A stretch of DNA of 64,000 bases from Siphlonurus alternatus (Eukaryota > Arthropoda > Insecta > Ephemeroptera > Siphlonuridae). Below the pieces are notes generated by a model, which worked only from the letters and a program-made list of their open reading frames with translations, was not told where the DNA came from and did no database searches. The stretch is from contig OX463782.1 in NCBI GenBank assembly GCA_949825025.1, positions 33,761,351-33,825,350 on the forward strand, in the 5' to 3' direction. Below, one piece after another: positions 37,890 through 50,300 of the stretch (position 1 is its first letter; each line of letters starts with the position of its first letter). A program made the translations under genes and the position numbers.

Positions 37890-38077
37890 GTTCATTTTTT
37901 ACAACCCAGTATATTATTTATAGCTCTGTTTTGTATTATTTTAATATTTCTTCTACTTATATTAAAAAACAGAGATGCACTATATTCAAAATGCGGAGCA
38001 ATTATAGTTTTATAAACCAAAATTTTACACCATGCAAGTACTAAAAAGCTTGAAAATAAATTTTGATATACAAACAT
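37890..38077 (-). pseudogene. Non-LTR reverse transcriptase fragment (third family)
   Basis: The minus strand reads YKTIIAPHFEYSASLFF then IKIIQNRAINNILG, the …P.FEY…..K.IQNRA…I.G segment that follows the RT core in I/CR1-type elements. About 60 residues; the rest is missing. Confidence 0.65.
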
Positions 38078-38296
38078 TTTTAAAGCAAAGATTAATTATG
38101 AGTTTTTCATTGGTAGGGGGGGGGGGGAGGAGTATAAGTTCACCAAACACACAGACAAATTTTCATTCTATGGGCTTGCCCATATATCCTGCTAATTTTG
38201 AAGATGATGATTAGTGGAAGCAATTAGAAGGTGTGGAGTGGAAATTATAGCTGTGTAGCTCCATTCTAAATTTTCTTCTCATTATACTTATATGCA

Positions 38297-38561
38297 AAGT
38301 CTTCTACCCCCAATGGTTGTAACAAACTGTTGTTTATAATGTCTGTCGCGTGAAGGAAAAACATGGGACGATTGTTGATTTACATGTTAACTTAATTATG
38401 AAAATTGTTATGTCTACTAGCGCCAACAATGCCATTACGTTCTTTGCTCTGGTGGACGAAATAAGGTACTACGTCGTCCCACGTTTAACAATGAAAAATG
38501 CTTCAAGCGACAGACATTATTAACAATGGTTTTTGTTACAACCATTGCAGGTAGAAGACTT
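38297..38561. mobile_element. Fold-back MITE inside the NAA15 relic
   Basis: The arms GTCTTCTACC…TAACAAACTGTTGTTTATAA and their complement (GACAGACATTATTAAC…GGTAGAAGAC) pair. It lies directly at the 3' side of the exon at 38,585-38,714. A related copy is at 34,860-35,040. Confidence 0.7.
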
Positions 38562-39187
38562 GTCTTGTAAGAGAAATAACTTATCCTTGTGTACTTGGCA
38601 CACTTCTCCTCTGCCTCCTTCACCATCTTGGAACACTTGGAGTTGATGTAACGGTCAGCAGTGTCTCTGAGTCTTGTCCACCCACTTGTACGCCTCCAGC
38701 AGGTTTCCGGCGTGCTGTAAACAAATGCCCTCACATTATCTGTGTACGTACTAAAGAGAGCATGGAATAACTGCAGAAGAATGTTAAGGATTATTGATAC
38801 TATAGTGTAATTTTTTTTTTTTATATAATTTACATCAGAACATAGATAACAAAATGACTATTCACTTTCTGAAGTAAAAAAAGTAATTATTTAGTCTATT
38901 TTATGAGAAATTAATTTTTTTTAAGTTGGAAAAATGTTGACTTGATTTGACTAATGGCTAGCAGATTTCAATGATATTTTCACTATTTATACCCTGCATA
39001 TCTAAATCGGAGAGACCGACTTTTGCTCCATTTTTTTCGCTGATTATATTTATGTTATAATGTAAGGAAGGTGTACTATAATTTTCAGAGTGATTCGATC
39101 ACCATCACTTATAGTGACAATAATCTTTAATTGAGAATTTTGAGATATTAGTCTGCTGTAAAAAAACATGCAAAATGTCAGCATCTT

Positions 39188-40046
39188 ATAATTCGGTAAC
39201 AGGAAAATTTGCTAATTGACAATTCGCTACTGGACAATTGGCCACCAGACAATTCGTTACCGGACAATTAGTTACCTGGACAATTTGCTACATGGACAGT
39301 TCGCCACTCGGACAATTAGCTACTCGGACAATTGTTCGTTTCTTCATATTTTTAACTACCTTTTATTTTTAATCAATAAATCACATTGCAGATGATTTAT
39401 CATAGACTCCTTTGAACTTATTAATTAAAGTATGTAAATTTGTACTGTATGATAACATGGCAAATCATTTAAATTGTTTCAATGCTGGTACTATCTCTTC
39501 AAATTGTTAGCCTGTTCAATAATACTTGAAATGGGATACCTATATTAATATCATTAATATGTATTAAAACTTCATGCCAAGATAACAACCTTTTCTATGA
39601 AATAATAAAATAACATTGATATAAAAATCTTTTACATCAGAATTCTTTAATTGTGCCATGACTACTACGTGTTATTTTAAATAAATAGTCTTTAAACAAA
39701 GAGTTGTGTATGAATAAGATTCTATTTTTCTTCCCCTCTCCTATATAATTTATTCTCGTAACTTATAAAAAAAATGTAGCAACGTGTAAATTAAGGAAAA
39801 AAATTAAGGGAAGGAGAAAAAAAAAAAAAACAATTTTTTCACATGATTTATGGAATTTACCGAGTAGCCAATTGTCCCGTGTAATGAATTGTCCGAGTAG
39901 CGAACTGTCCTCGGTAACAAACTGTCCGGGTAGTGAACTGTCCTCGGTAACAAACTATCCGGGTAGCGAACGGTCCAAGTAGCAAATTGTCCAGGTAACT
40001 AATTGTCTGGTAGCGAATTATCAGGTAGCAAATTGTCCTAGAACCC
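39188..40046. mobile_element. ~860-bp element with GGACAATT subterminal arrays
   Basis: About ten CTACTCGGACAATT-type units run from 39,200 to 39,330. The inverted units (GTCCGGGTAGCGAA type) run from 39,855 to 40,035. Imperfect TIRs at the ends (ATTATAGGGTTCTAGGACAA on the right, read inward). The AT-rich core has no transposase. It lies in an intron of the NAA15 relic. Confidence 0.65.
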
Positions 40047-40728
40047 TATAATTCTTATGGAATTTTTAAAGAAATCAACATACTGTACAGTACATCTACT
40101 TTCTAACTGAAATTATAGTTTGTTCAAATATGTATGTTGTATAATATGTATGTATTTTGATTAATTAAGGGTATGAATTCAGAGTATTGCAAACGGTGCA
40201 TCAGATTATCTATAAGAAGAGAGAGAGAGAGAGAAGGGAAGAATTAATGAATTGCTGTTTTGGTTTGAATTTAATTTATCATTACACTATATAGTCTATA
40301 AACAATTAAAAAACAAATCGTTTTATGTTTTGGTTCAAAATATTTAAAAATGGATTCGTGGTACTTTAGCTGTGTTGTACAGATATTATGTCACTGCAAG
40401 AGAGTTAAACGTTAATTTCTTATTCTCTTAAGAAATGTATTCAGTACTGTTTTACATGATTTTCTAGAGATTTTTTGTTACAAGATTTAAAAACAATTGC
40501 GATACAGTTTTCCATACCTTGAAGATGAATCCCTTGGTGACAAACAGCTCGATGAGTGTAGGAGTGTGGTTTATGGCTGCGTTGATTGAGTCAAGGGCCT
40601 GCCTTGTCAGTGAGGTCCAGGTATTGTTGTCATAGTATTGGGAAGGAAACCTTGCAGTGCTGTGCAAAAAAGTAGTTCACTCACAGGAGTGCAGACGCAG
40701 GCTGCTTTTGGGGAGTCCACCTCTGCGC

Positions 40729-42007
40729 AAACAGTTAATAGGTTCTGTTTTATTAGAAAATACACTAAAACAACAATCAGTACTGCACATTCACAGTTCA
40801 CAAGAATTTTATTAAAGGATTAGGAAACCAAAATTAGAATATATTTTTCTTCTATTGAAAATCTATAGCAAGGCCAAATTTTAGGTTCAAAACCGGTGTC
40901 ACCTTCATTGGTCATTTGAATTATTGTTTAACAGTACAAAGGTCTGACATCTCGTTGCCACAAGGCTCCGCCAGCTTGAATACGATGTGTGAGACGGTCA
41001 GTGAGCAGAGACCCTATGCGACCTATGCAATAGATCAGTTTATTTTGACCAAGAAGTGTCAGCGTGATCACAACTGATCTTGAAGGTTGAGAAGGCAATT
41101 AGTGTTATTTCTCTTAGTTGTAAAAATTTTCCAAGGAGTTGAACTATAAAACAAGAGTAACCTTCACTGCAGGTGGGTCATGTGGAAGGAGGGTAGGCTT
41201 GTGAGGTGACAATTGCCGGGCCCTCACTCAGTTGTATTATACCCTCGCCCATCTCCTCACACAGCACGGAGTCAAAGGGAAAAATAGAAAAAATAGAGAA
41301 AGAAAAAAAAGGAGAAAGCAATTTCAGGGTTTCGTATCGTCAGATGAAATTATTTTTCTTGATCTTCACAAATGTCACTGAAAAATTACACTCTGCAGGA
41401 TCATTTACATGCAGAATATTAATTAATGAAATTTACTTAAAAAAGTGTCAATTCTATGTCAACGCAAACAAAACTTACATTTTAGTTAGCAAAGTCGGCA
41501 AATGTTTTGATTTTCTCGCACATTAAGGCCTAGCGGCTTCTTTGTGTGCAACAAGACATCTTTTATAATAGCAGATGTCACAAGCTTTTATTAGGGAACT
41601 TTAGGTTGAATGTTGTTTTTATGTGCCCAGCATTTATTAACTACCTATATGATACATGACCTGTATAAAGACAAAGCCAGGATTCACTAATCTTTTAATA
41701 ATACACTAATTAAAATACAGTACAGTGTATGTTTTAAGTGATTTTTTGTTGCATTATATTTTAAAAATTCTGGCATAAAAACTAAATGAAGTCATCAGGT
41801 ATCAAAAATTACAGTATGAGAAGAGAGAAAACTAAAGTTAGTTAAATTTATAATACATTTATTTCGGCCCTGCAAAGACCATCTTGAAAATAAACTGGAA
41901 AAAAAGATGATAAAGTTAACTCTTATTAAGGATCCTTAGATTCCTTAGGGACCAAGGTAAAAGAATCCTTCAAGAAGAGGATTATTCTGTTACAAATTAA
42001 AGCTTAC
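40729..42007. other. Intronic or intergenic DNA of the NAA15 relic
   Basis: No further exon was recognised between the first two NAA15 pieces. Frames at 41,206-41,526 are low-complexity. Confidence 0.4.
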
Positions 42008-42187
42008 CTTGAAGGCTGATGTGTCTAACCCCCTCTGAAAGGCATCAACGTACTGCAACAGAAGCCGTTGTATAGTCTCCACTTTCTCAGGATCCTTGTA
42101 GAGGGAGCGGAGGTCAACAAAGAGGGGGCACACACTTGTGCACGCCCTGATGCAGGTACCGGTTAACCAGGATACGGAACTGCTCTC

Positions 42188-42814
42188 CTGAAATCAGCAC
42201 GTCACCAGGGTGAGATAAAATAATCTTCCAAATAACTGTAAAAATAATAATAATAAATACTGTAATAAAAAAATGAAAATATTAGACAAGCTACTTTATA
42301 AAGGATCAACCCTGCTTAAAATATTGTGTATACCTCAAGAGTATGCATATCTGTTATTATTGCAATGTATACAGTACTTGCAATATCATGCATAGTACCT
42401 TTCAGGACTATAAAATATGTACACATGCAGCATCTTTTAAGGAATTTTTTTAAGAAAATCTCAAGTACTGCTGTGAAATTATGTATTGACACATCATATT
42501 ATTCATATACCTTGATTCATATATATACTCAACTTGAGAAAATTGTAAACCTTCCAGCCACGGAATAGCAACACACTGTGGTGTTGCTCCTTCAGATTAA
42601 ATTCAATAATATATTGGGCAAGATAAGAATTAAAATAATCTGTGATGAATTACTCAACTAATTTGTCTCATGTCTTACTTCTTACTTGTTTTAAGTACAG
42701 TATGCATACAGTATAGAAGTATGCATAATAATAAGCATGAAAATTTAACATTTAAGTGTAAATTTGATTGAATAAAAAATAAATTGATGGAATAGGAATA
42801 TATATATATATATG
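42188..42814. other. AT-rich DNA, no gene
   Basis: No feature supported. Any upstream NAA15 exons are missing here. Confidence 0.4.
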
Positions 42815-43005
42815 ATCTGCGTCCGAGAGATCCCCGGCTCAATTCCCGATTCCGGCAGACTTTTCGTGACTTGAGATGGGTGTAACTGATTACTAAGTGA
42901 TATATGGAGTTGGTAGGACAGCTTATACGGCTGCATGTCTATACTCCGCTGCCCTGCAGTCTTGCACTGCCACTGCAGGCTGCACAGATCTGCACTAAAG
43001 TGCCG
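42815..43005 (+). mobile_element. tRNA-derived SINE, copy B
   Basis: It starts with a tRNA 3'-half-like stretch (GATCTGCGTCCGAGAGATCC, then GGCTCAATTCCCG as a degenerate box B), followed by the body shared with 34,515-34,660. No A box is clear. Confidence 0.55.
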
Positions 43006-43143
43006 GTCCAACATATTTTTGACACCCTGCGTTAACTGGGATTACAGAGCGAAGGTGTCGAGGAGTGACGGGGAATAGGATTCTGCAGGTGAGGATTAAT
43101 TGGTGGAGATACAAGCAGGTGGAGATTGGTAAAAGACTAAGTG

Positions 43144-44516
43144 TGAAACGGACCCTAACTTCCTCCCCTCGTCGTAACTGATAGATGGGCCTCAAGTTGT
43201 CTAGGGGGCGAGAGGAGGAGAGCGTGGGTGGGTTCCCAATCTGGCAATTACTTTACCACTAGCTTAAATTCAACTAAGCGCACTTCTTCTTATTATCTTT
43301 ATATTATTTTTATATAGGAATGGGTGTATATTATAAATTAAAAGATTATAATTTAATCAACAAACACTGACTCTATTTTATTGCATGTAAAACAAATAAA
43401 CTGGGAAAAATACACTATTGACAATATTAATATTATTATGATTTTATACTGTAGCTTAATTTAATAATTATGATAGAAGACAAATGTGATATAATTAATA
43501 CTTAATTGAAAGGACGTTGAATAATCTTGAAGTAAATCACGTAGCAGAAACACAATGAAGATCTAAACAGACAGCACCCGATTCTACCAGGTGATTTTGT
43601 TGATTACCAGCGGGTGGATAAGCAACAAACGCCACCTGTAGACAGAACTATGAAATTCACCGAACAAAGGAATGTGAGCCGTCGCGGGACCAGCAGCGTG
43701 GCGCCGCAGTGAATCAACCGCAAGGACTGACTTGACATTTTTGGGCACGAGCTTTTATAACCTCGGTACCCTCGGTCAGCTGTGTCTATTGTTTACCTGG
43801 AATTTTAGTATTGCCACCTTTTGAGTATTATTGCTGTTATGTCACTTCCCTAGTTTTGTGGAAAATTCTTCACACTTTCAATAAATCAATATTGACGTTA
43901 AATAATAGAAAACATAATAAATTGCATATGACAAATTAGACAATACTATTGTGCAGCTTTTTTACACAATTAGGTAAGCAAATTGTATGAATTACGGCTC
44001 GTTTTGCGAGCCGGCAATATACGATTTTACATTATTTATATTTACAAGAAAAACAACTTTTATGATTAACAGTATACTTCTATGCACACTTGAAATAATT
44101 ATTTATAAAAATATATTAACTGTTTTACATGAAACGAAAAATTAACGATGAACTGTTATTTAATATGCACTGGTATGCATAGGAGGGAAGTTTAGTAAAT
44201 ATAAGATTGCACAACAAATATACGTAATAATGAGCTCATATATCATTTAAAAGAAAGTAAATAAAATTTACTATGAACAATGCTAATAGGTTTAGTTGGG
44301 GAATTTTTACTTTTGTTGTAATAATAAATTAAAGAAAATATTTTGTTTACATTCACAATATATGCATAGATTTGGCGGGAACAGGACAGCTGTTTATTTA
44401 GTATGGTTGGTACCTCCCAATATTTATTAGGTGCACCAAAAATTTAAAAACAAATTGAGAAGGTTAAAACTGAAGTAAAGCATTATAATTAAGACATAAA
44501 AAGTAGGGAAGTTACA
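43144..44516 (-). mobile_element. Solo LTR of the 15,857-21,758 family
   Basis: A single 1373-bp LTR in minus orientation (TGTAACTTCCC at 44,516 down to GTTTCA at 43,144), flanked by the 4-bp duplication AGTG (43,140-43,143 and 44,517-44,520). It shows scattered differences from the young LTRs (for example CGGTACCC against GGGCACCG near the TATA box). It is the product of LTR-LTR recombination after an older insertion. Confidence 0.92.
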
Positions 44517-44845
44517 AGTGATGGGACGGCGGTGATTAAAACGGATAAGTAAGTTGCTTGTCCTATATATCAATCATGCTGCATGCATCTCCAAGTTCAC
44601 ATGCAGGCATGCAGGGGGAGATCTATATACTGTATATATAAGGATAAATAGACTGCATTGCAAGCCAACGTGGTGTATATAATAAACCAGAATTGCCACA
44701 TGAATTAATGCATATAGATATGCATAATATATATATATAGCAATATTAATATATAGCAATCCATTAATCCATTATCAACTATATATGCATACAAGTATAA
44801 TTATGCATATATTATGTATATCACTGTATATGCATACTGTACATA
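44517..44845. other. Spacer between solo LTR and the large transposon
   Basis: ATGCATA-rich simple sequence; no gene. Confidence 0.5.
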
Positions 44846-44881
44846 CCCTTATGAAAATGATGGATCCAGTCTGGATCCAAT
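44846..44881 (+). repeat. Left terminal inverted repeat
   Basis: 36 bp identical to the complement of 62,203-62,238. The TA duplication is at 44,844-44,845. Confidence 0.9.
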
Positions 44882-45040
44882 CGGATCCAGTCCGGTCGGG
44901 TCGAGTTGGAACCAATTTTGGGCAGCACTTTCCGACCCGACCGGACCGGATCCAGCTAACTGGAACCAGTCCGACCGGTCTGGATCCAGTTCGACCGGTC
45001 TGGATCCAGCTTACTGGAACCAACTGGATCCAGACTGACC
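44872..45040 (+). promoter_or_regulatory. Left subterminal GGATCCAG array
   Basis: It carries repeated TGGATCCAG, CGGATCCAG, TGGAACCAG and GACCGGTCTGGATCCAG units. The core GGATCC is itself palindromic. I infer that these are binding sites for an element-encoded protein, as subterminal arrays are in CACTA elements. Confidence 0.7.
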
Positions 45041-45662
45041 TCGTTGACTGCATGGATACAGTTGGCCGGATAGAGATATAATGGTTCAAACTCTCCTCTG
45101 ATAAATAATAAATCTAAATAATAAATATTAAACATTGTGTATATATTATACATTCTCTGCAGCCATCGGAGACAGATAAATAAATAATAAATAAAATAAA
45201 TAATAATAAAATTATAAAATTATTTTATATATAATATTATATATTATATATAAAATTATTTTATATATAATATTATATATTATATAATAATATAATATAA
45301 TTTATTATATTAAATTATATAAAATAATAAAGTAAATAAAAAAATTATTGGTAAATTAAATTATTGTGTGTATTATATATACATACATTGTATGTGTTAC
45401 GATCAATTAAGACTTTAGTTCGCCACATAGAAACATCTTCCTCAGGATCATATAGTGTGGCACACTATTATACTAGTGCAGTGTGCCATGTTAGCCAACG
45501 CCGCATGGTATGAACCATATCGTACGGCTTTCGGTGTGGCCTGCGGCTCACTACAACTGGGCGTCAACTTAAATTCCGTCAGTCGCGCATTCAACGAGCC
45601 ATATTAGCAACACCATGCTTACATCCCACAAAGCTCTGCATGCTGTTTCTGGTTAATTTTCT

Positions 45663-45732
45663 GAACATCTCTGAAGGTCTTTGTGCACAAAGAGTACACA
45701 CTCTTTGTGCACAAAGACCTTCAGAGATGTTC
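45663..45732. repeat. Perfect 33-bp-arm palindrome
   Basis: 45,663-45,695 and 45,700-45,732 are exact complements with a 4-nt loop (GAACATCTCTGAAGGTCTTT outer end). It lies between the left array and the BEN gene's 3' end. It could be a small MITE or a hairpin in the 3' region. Confidence 0.85.
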
Positions 45733-46054
45733 ACAAACAATTTTTTTGAATTTTGTGTTGCATATTTAGAAATAAGTACACAGAAACTGATAAATTTAAA
45801 AGAAATTTATTTAAAAGAGTATTCTACAAATGTATTTTTTTTCTTGCAACTATAAACAACACTAATACAAAATAGTACATAAAAAAAATATTTCATAAAA
45901 ATGGAATATGAAAAAATTACATAAAAATGGCACGTAAAAATGAATTAAGTTACAGTAAGAAAAATTATGTAATATTTTCACAAATACAAATGCTTAAATT
46001 GTATTTGTGAATACATAAATGCTTCGAACACTTGCCAGTCTCACTCGCCAAACG

Positions 46055-47339
46055 TTACTCTCCTGCGGCACCTTCTGCCTCCTTGGTGAGCGTATCCTGG
46101 ACCAACTGATCCGCAACCTTCTGACGCTGTCGTGCCTCGCTCAGCAGCGAACCGAGTGACTTGATGATCTGCGAGTCTGTACATGCCTTCCATTTCTTTT
46201 CCGCACCCAGATGTTTGGCTCTCTCTGAAACAGGAAAAGTATAAAATAAGTATTTAAATTTATTTTTTATACCGACAAACTCGAAACATATTTTCTTAAT
46301 TCTGTAATGAATTTATCAGTCCAGTAAAAATATGTGCTGAAACCATTACAGACTAGATCAACCTTTTTACTGTCCTGTCAAATGAGCTAAATGCTAATTC
46401 AAGAGATCAAATCTATGAGTTGTAAATATTAAGTATGAAAAAAAAGTTTATTGTTGCACTATCCTGAAATAGCAGATAGCTCATTAATGAAGCTAGTTCA
46501 AGGTAGGAGGATAGCTCATATAATTCTGGATGAGGGACATATATTATACACAAATAAATTGAATATGGTGCTAAACTAAATCATAATACAACTCCTGATT
46601 AATATTTCACCCTACAACCTCTTCTGTTGTTCTACTAACGGAGCGGGAAGTGAATTCTAGTCCTATTTTATAAAAATTCAAGTTAAATACAGCTTCTCAT
46701 TTTTTTATTAACGTTGTTATTGCATCATAACTAATGTTTTTTAATTACTTTAATTAAATTTTTATACCTGGTACCTTTTTAAACATACCTATAATTATTT
46801 TCACAGCTTTTGGGTTTAATGCTCTACGGTCAGTTGAATTTGGACGAGGGCCTCCTTTAACGGTATGGGTTAGCAGAGCTCTCATTGTAAACACGTCCTC
46901 CAACATTTTTCTCGCTGCACTTGTTACTGTGGTGTTGTTACTATTTAACACTCCATCCCATGCCGATGTCTTCATGTAAACACCTGACCCAGGTTTAACT
47001 TCCATCACCTAAAAAAAAACACATAATTAGAGGTCACAAAAATAGTGTTTCGACAATTTTTAATTTTGAGACTATTGATGTTTTCATTGCAGATGTCCAC
47101 AGATCTCATGTAACTGAACTAATAGAGCTAATGAAAAAAGAGACTATTTGCGACTATTTCGCCATGTACCAACTATTCCAAAAAAATCCGATTATTTTGC
47201 GACTTTTCATCCTTTTTCCCTGATTTTACGGTCATTTCCATGCTTAAATTTCCAAAACCTTGTGTCTTTCTGTCAAACCATGTGAATCCTGAGCCTACAC
47301 ATTGTTGTTAGCGTAGTCTCTGTGGTGCTCTGCAAAACT

Positions 47340-47376
<37 letters not shown>

Positions 47377-50300
47377 TTATTTCTTTTTTTACCCTGTCAC
47401 CTCCCCCCCCCCCCCCCGGATGATGACCAGTGAGATTTTGCTTTCATGGCACTTTTTTTTGCTTAATTTATAGCACGAAGGCTTGATTTACGTTCCTCCT
47501 AGACCCATATGAACCGTTAATTTATCGTTAAACACCCAATTTCATCATTCTTGGACCAATTTTTTGGAGAGATTATTTTGTGAAAAATAAATAACATGAC
47601 ATGGGAACACTACACTTACTCCTTCGCTGCTATGAGAATATTTCAACTGCGAGGCCTGCGAGGAATTGTCTTCAAATGGCTGCTGATTATGGTCCAATAG
47701 TTCTGATTGAAAACTGTCGTCTGGATAAGGGGACATTGGAGGTGAGTTTGGGAAGGCGGAATCGATTAGTTCCTCGACATCTTGATTTGTTGATGCTGTT
47801 GAGAGGCTGGGATATGATAAATCTGAATGAGATGATGATGTTGATGGATTTGAGGATGATGAAGGGCTTGACGTTTTAGAGAGGTTTGAAGATGGTGAAC
47901 GGTATTTGTGAGCAAGAGAGGGCAGTGAATTGTGGCGAGGCAATAAAGAGGAAGGTGAGGCAAAACAAGTATTAGAGTCCCCGGGTGGAGAGCAGTCCGG
48001 AGTTGAAGATTTATTCTTCTGATCAGCCAGGCGAAGTATCTTCTTCGCCTCTTTTAAGAGAGTGGATGCTTGTGCCAGATCTGTGGTACAAAAGAAACGA
48101 CAGGTGTTTAGATATATAATTTGTTTCTGTGTATTTATTTATATATTATTATGTTACACACAAATAATGTCAATTATAAATTATAGCTCACAATTATAAT
48201 TGTAAGTCGTCTCTAACGGCCAGTTATTAGTTAGCTGTTTAAAAAATCTGCTTTTTTTTATTTCACAACTATTAAGATGTTACTGTAACAATAACCAGCA
48301 AATCTTTTTTATTAAACAAAGAAGGGGCTTATTATTTATATTATATTGAGGGAAAAATATATCTGACAGCAACTTTATTACAGACTATTACTTCACTAAT
48401 ACGGTCTATCAAGCAATAGTTGACATCTGAAAATTTCCGAAATGTGGTGGAAAGCCCTTGCTTGAAAGACCGTATTACTAAAAAAAAATAAAAAAAATAT
48501 ATATATTAAAAAATAAATAAATAAGTAAAACAAAGAGAAGGAAAATTTGAAAAGCCTTACATCACAGGAAGAATTCAAAAATGATTAATTACCTTTATAA
48601 AATTCAACATCTCTGGTTAATTTTGAATTTTTCTCTCTGAGATCATCAACCTCCTTCTGTAGAGCTGCATACTCTTGTGGCTCTCTGTGCACAAGCGCCT
48701 TGTTTTGTAAGTCCTTGGCATGCATTTCTAAAATCCTTAAGTGGGCGGCGTCCATTCTTTTCTCCGTAAGTTGTTTTCTCTCCTGTTTCTGCAAAAAAAA
48801 AAAAAAAAAAAAAAATGTAGCATCTAGTAGTATAATGTTAATGACAAAACTTAGCTCACTTTTGTAACTGAATTACAAAATTACGAACAATGGAACGACA
48901 CTGGTCAACGATAATTATTTTATTTATAGTACCACATCATGCACTGTAATGATTGAATGGATGTATACAATCTTTAAAATTTGTGGATGAAACAGCACAG
49001 GAAAAATATTAATTTTGATGCAAGCAAAGACTTGTATGCATAAGACAAGTAAACATAACCAACGAATATATAGAAATAACCGCAGCAGATAGATTTGACC
49101 TTCATTTTTACCAATTAATAAACCAGTCACTTCTAAACTTCATTTGAGATGAACTTTACCTTGTTTTAGGGACACTTTGGTTACTGCAATAAGATGGGTA
49201 AAAAAATAAATAAAAAAAAAAAAATACGACAATACCTTTCTGGATTTCTCATATTCTTCTTCGTCCCCTTCCGAGTTTCCTTCTTCATCCACCTTTTTAA
49301 CCTATAAAAATAAGCACATTGTTTGACTCTAAATTTTTAGTTAAATTTTACAAATACAGTAATTAATTCATTTACTTAAATCTTCAGTTAATAATTAATT
49401 TCTTATTATAAATAAATTTATTATTTTTATAACTTTGTTTGCTTGTTCATTCGTTATTAATTTCTTATATGAAAAAAAAAACTGAAGTAAGGGAGATGTG
49501 TGAATCAATCCTCTCCTACTTTAAAACAAAACTAACAATTATAATAGAAAAATATAATATAATTACATTGGAACTGTGGGATATTGAAATTAACACAAAT
49601 TTGTATATAATACCACCCCATTCTTTGAAGAGATTCAAATCTTGACAAAAAGTATTTACTCTCTAGAACACTAAATAAATTGAGAGGATAAAGTTTAGAA
49701 ATTCTGCAAGAGTTATTTAGCTTATTAAAAATGGAACACACCTTCTTTCTTTTGCCTGTTTTTTTTGGGACTGCTGGTAGTGATGAAGAGTCATTGGTTT
49801 CTGCATCCGAACCAGTATCCTTCGGTATGCAGCCTCGCTGTTCAGGGAGGGGGGGATTGGTGTTGTCCTCTACAAAAAAAAGACCCGTTTTCACCATCGT
49901 CTCCATCCAAGATTTCAGTTGTGGTTTAGAATCTGCGGAACAGGATGGTGCATAAGAAATAGGCATGTAAATTTAACATTGCAGTATTCCAAGAGTTCCT
50001 TTGTACTATCTGTTATTTGGGGCCAGTACAACAGAGCAGAACAGAACAGAGCATTATTGGTATTTTGTATTTCCTCCTCCGACAGGCGCGGATCCAGGGG
50101 GGGAGGGGGCTGGAGGGGCTGCAGCCCCCCCTTCCAAAATTTTGGATTTAACATGGGTAAAATAGGCATTTCCCTCACTCCAATTTTTGTTAACATTGGC
50201 ATTAAATTTGGGTGGCGTCCAAAGGGGCAAAATTAGTTTTGAACAATTAAAACTGAACAGTAGCCATGGATTACTTTATAAGCAGTGGTGTATAATGCAT

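Larger units (their letters stand above)
38585..42187 (-). pseudogene. NAA15: NAA15 (N-terminal acetyltransferase A auxiliary subunit) partial, disrupted
   Basis: Three minus-strand exons match successive parts of NAA15, the TPR scaffold that holds the NatA acetyltransferase on ribosomes. Exon 42,187-42,008 (TTTCAG acceptor, AAG|GTAAGC donor) reads EQFRILVNRYLHQGV then, after a frameshift in a C-run, FVDLRSLYKDPEKVETIQRL. Exon about 40,728-40,518 (donor AAG|GTATGG) reads ALDSINAAINHTPTLIELFV and TKGFIFK, also with an upstream frameshift. Exon 38,714-38,585 (TTACAG acceptor) reads HAGNLLEAYKWVDKTQ, shifts, then RDTADRYINSKCSK and VKEAEEKCAKYTR, lacking about nine residues of the family. Splice sites survive but each exon is broken. 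Upstream and downstream exons are absent, so this is a duplicated, intron-bearing relic rather than a retrocopy. Confidence 0.8.

Noticed and set aside
47601..47879. 92-codon plus-strand frame
   Set aside because: It is antisense to exon 5 of the BEN gene, whose splice phases are consistent.
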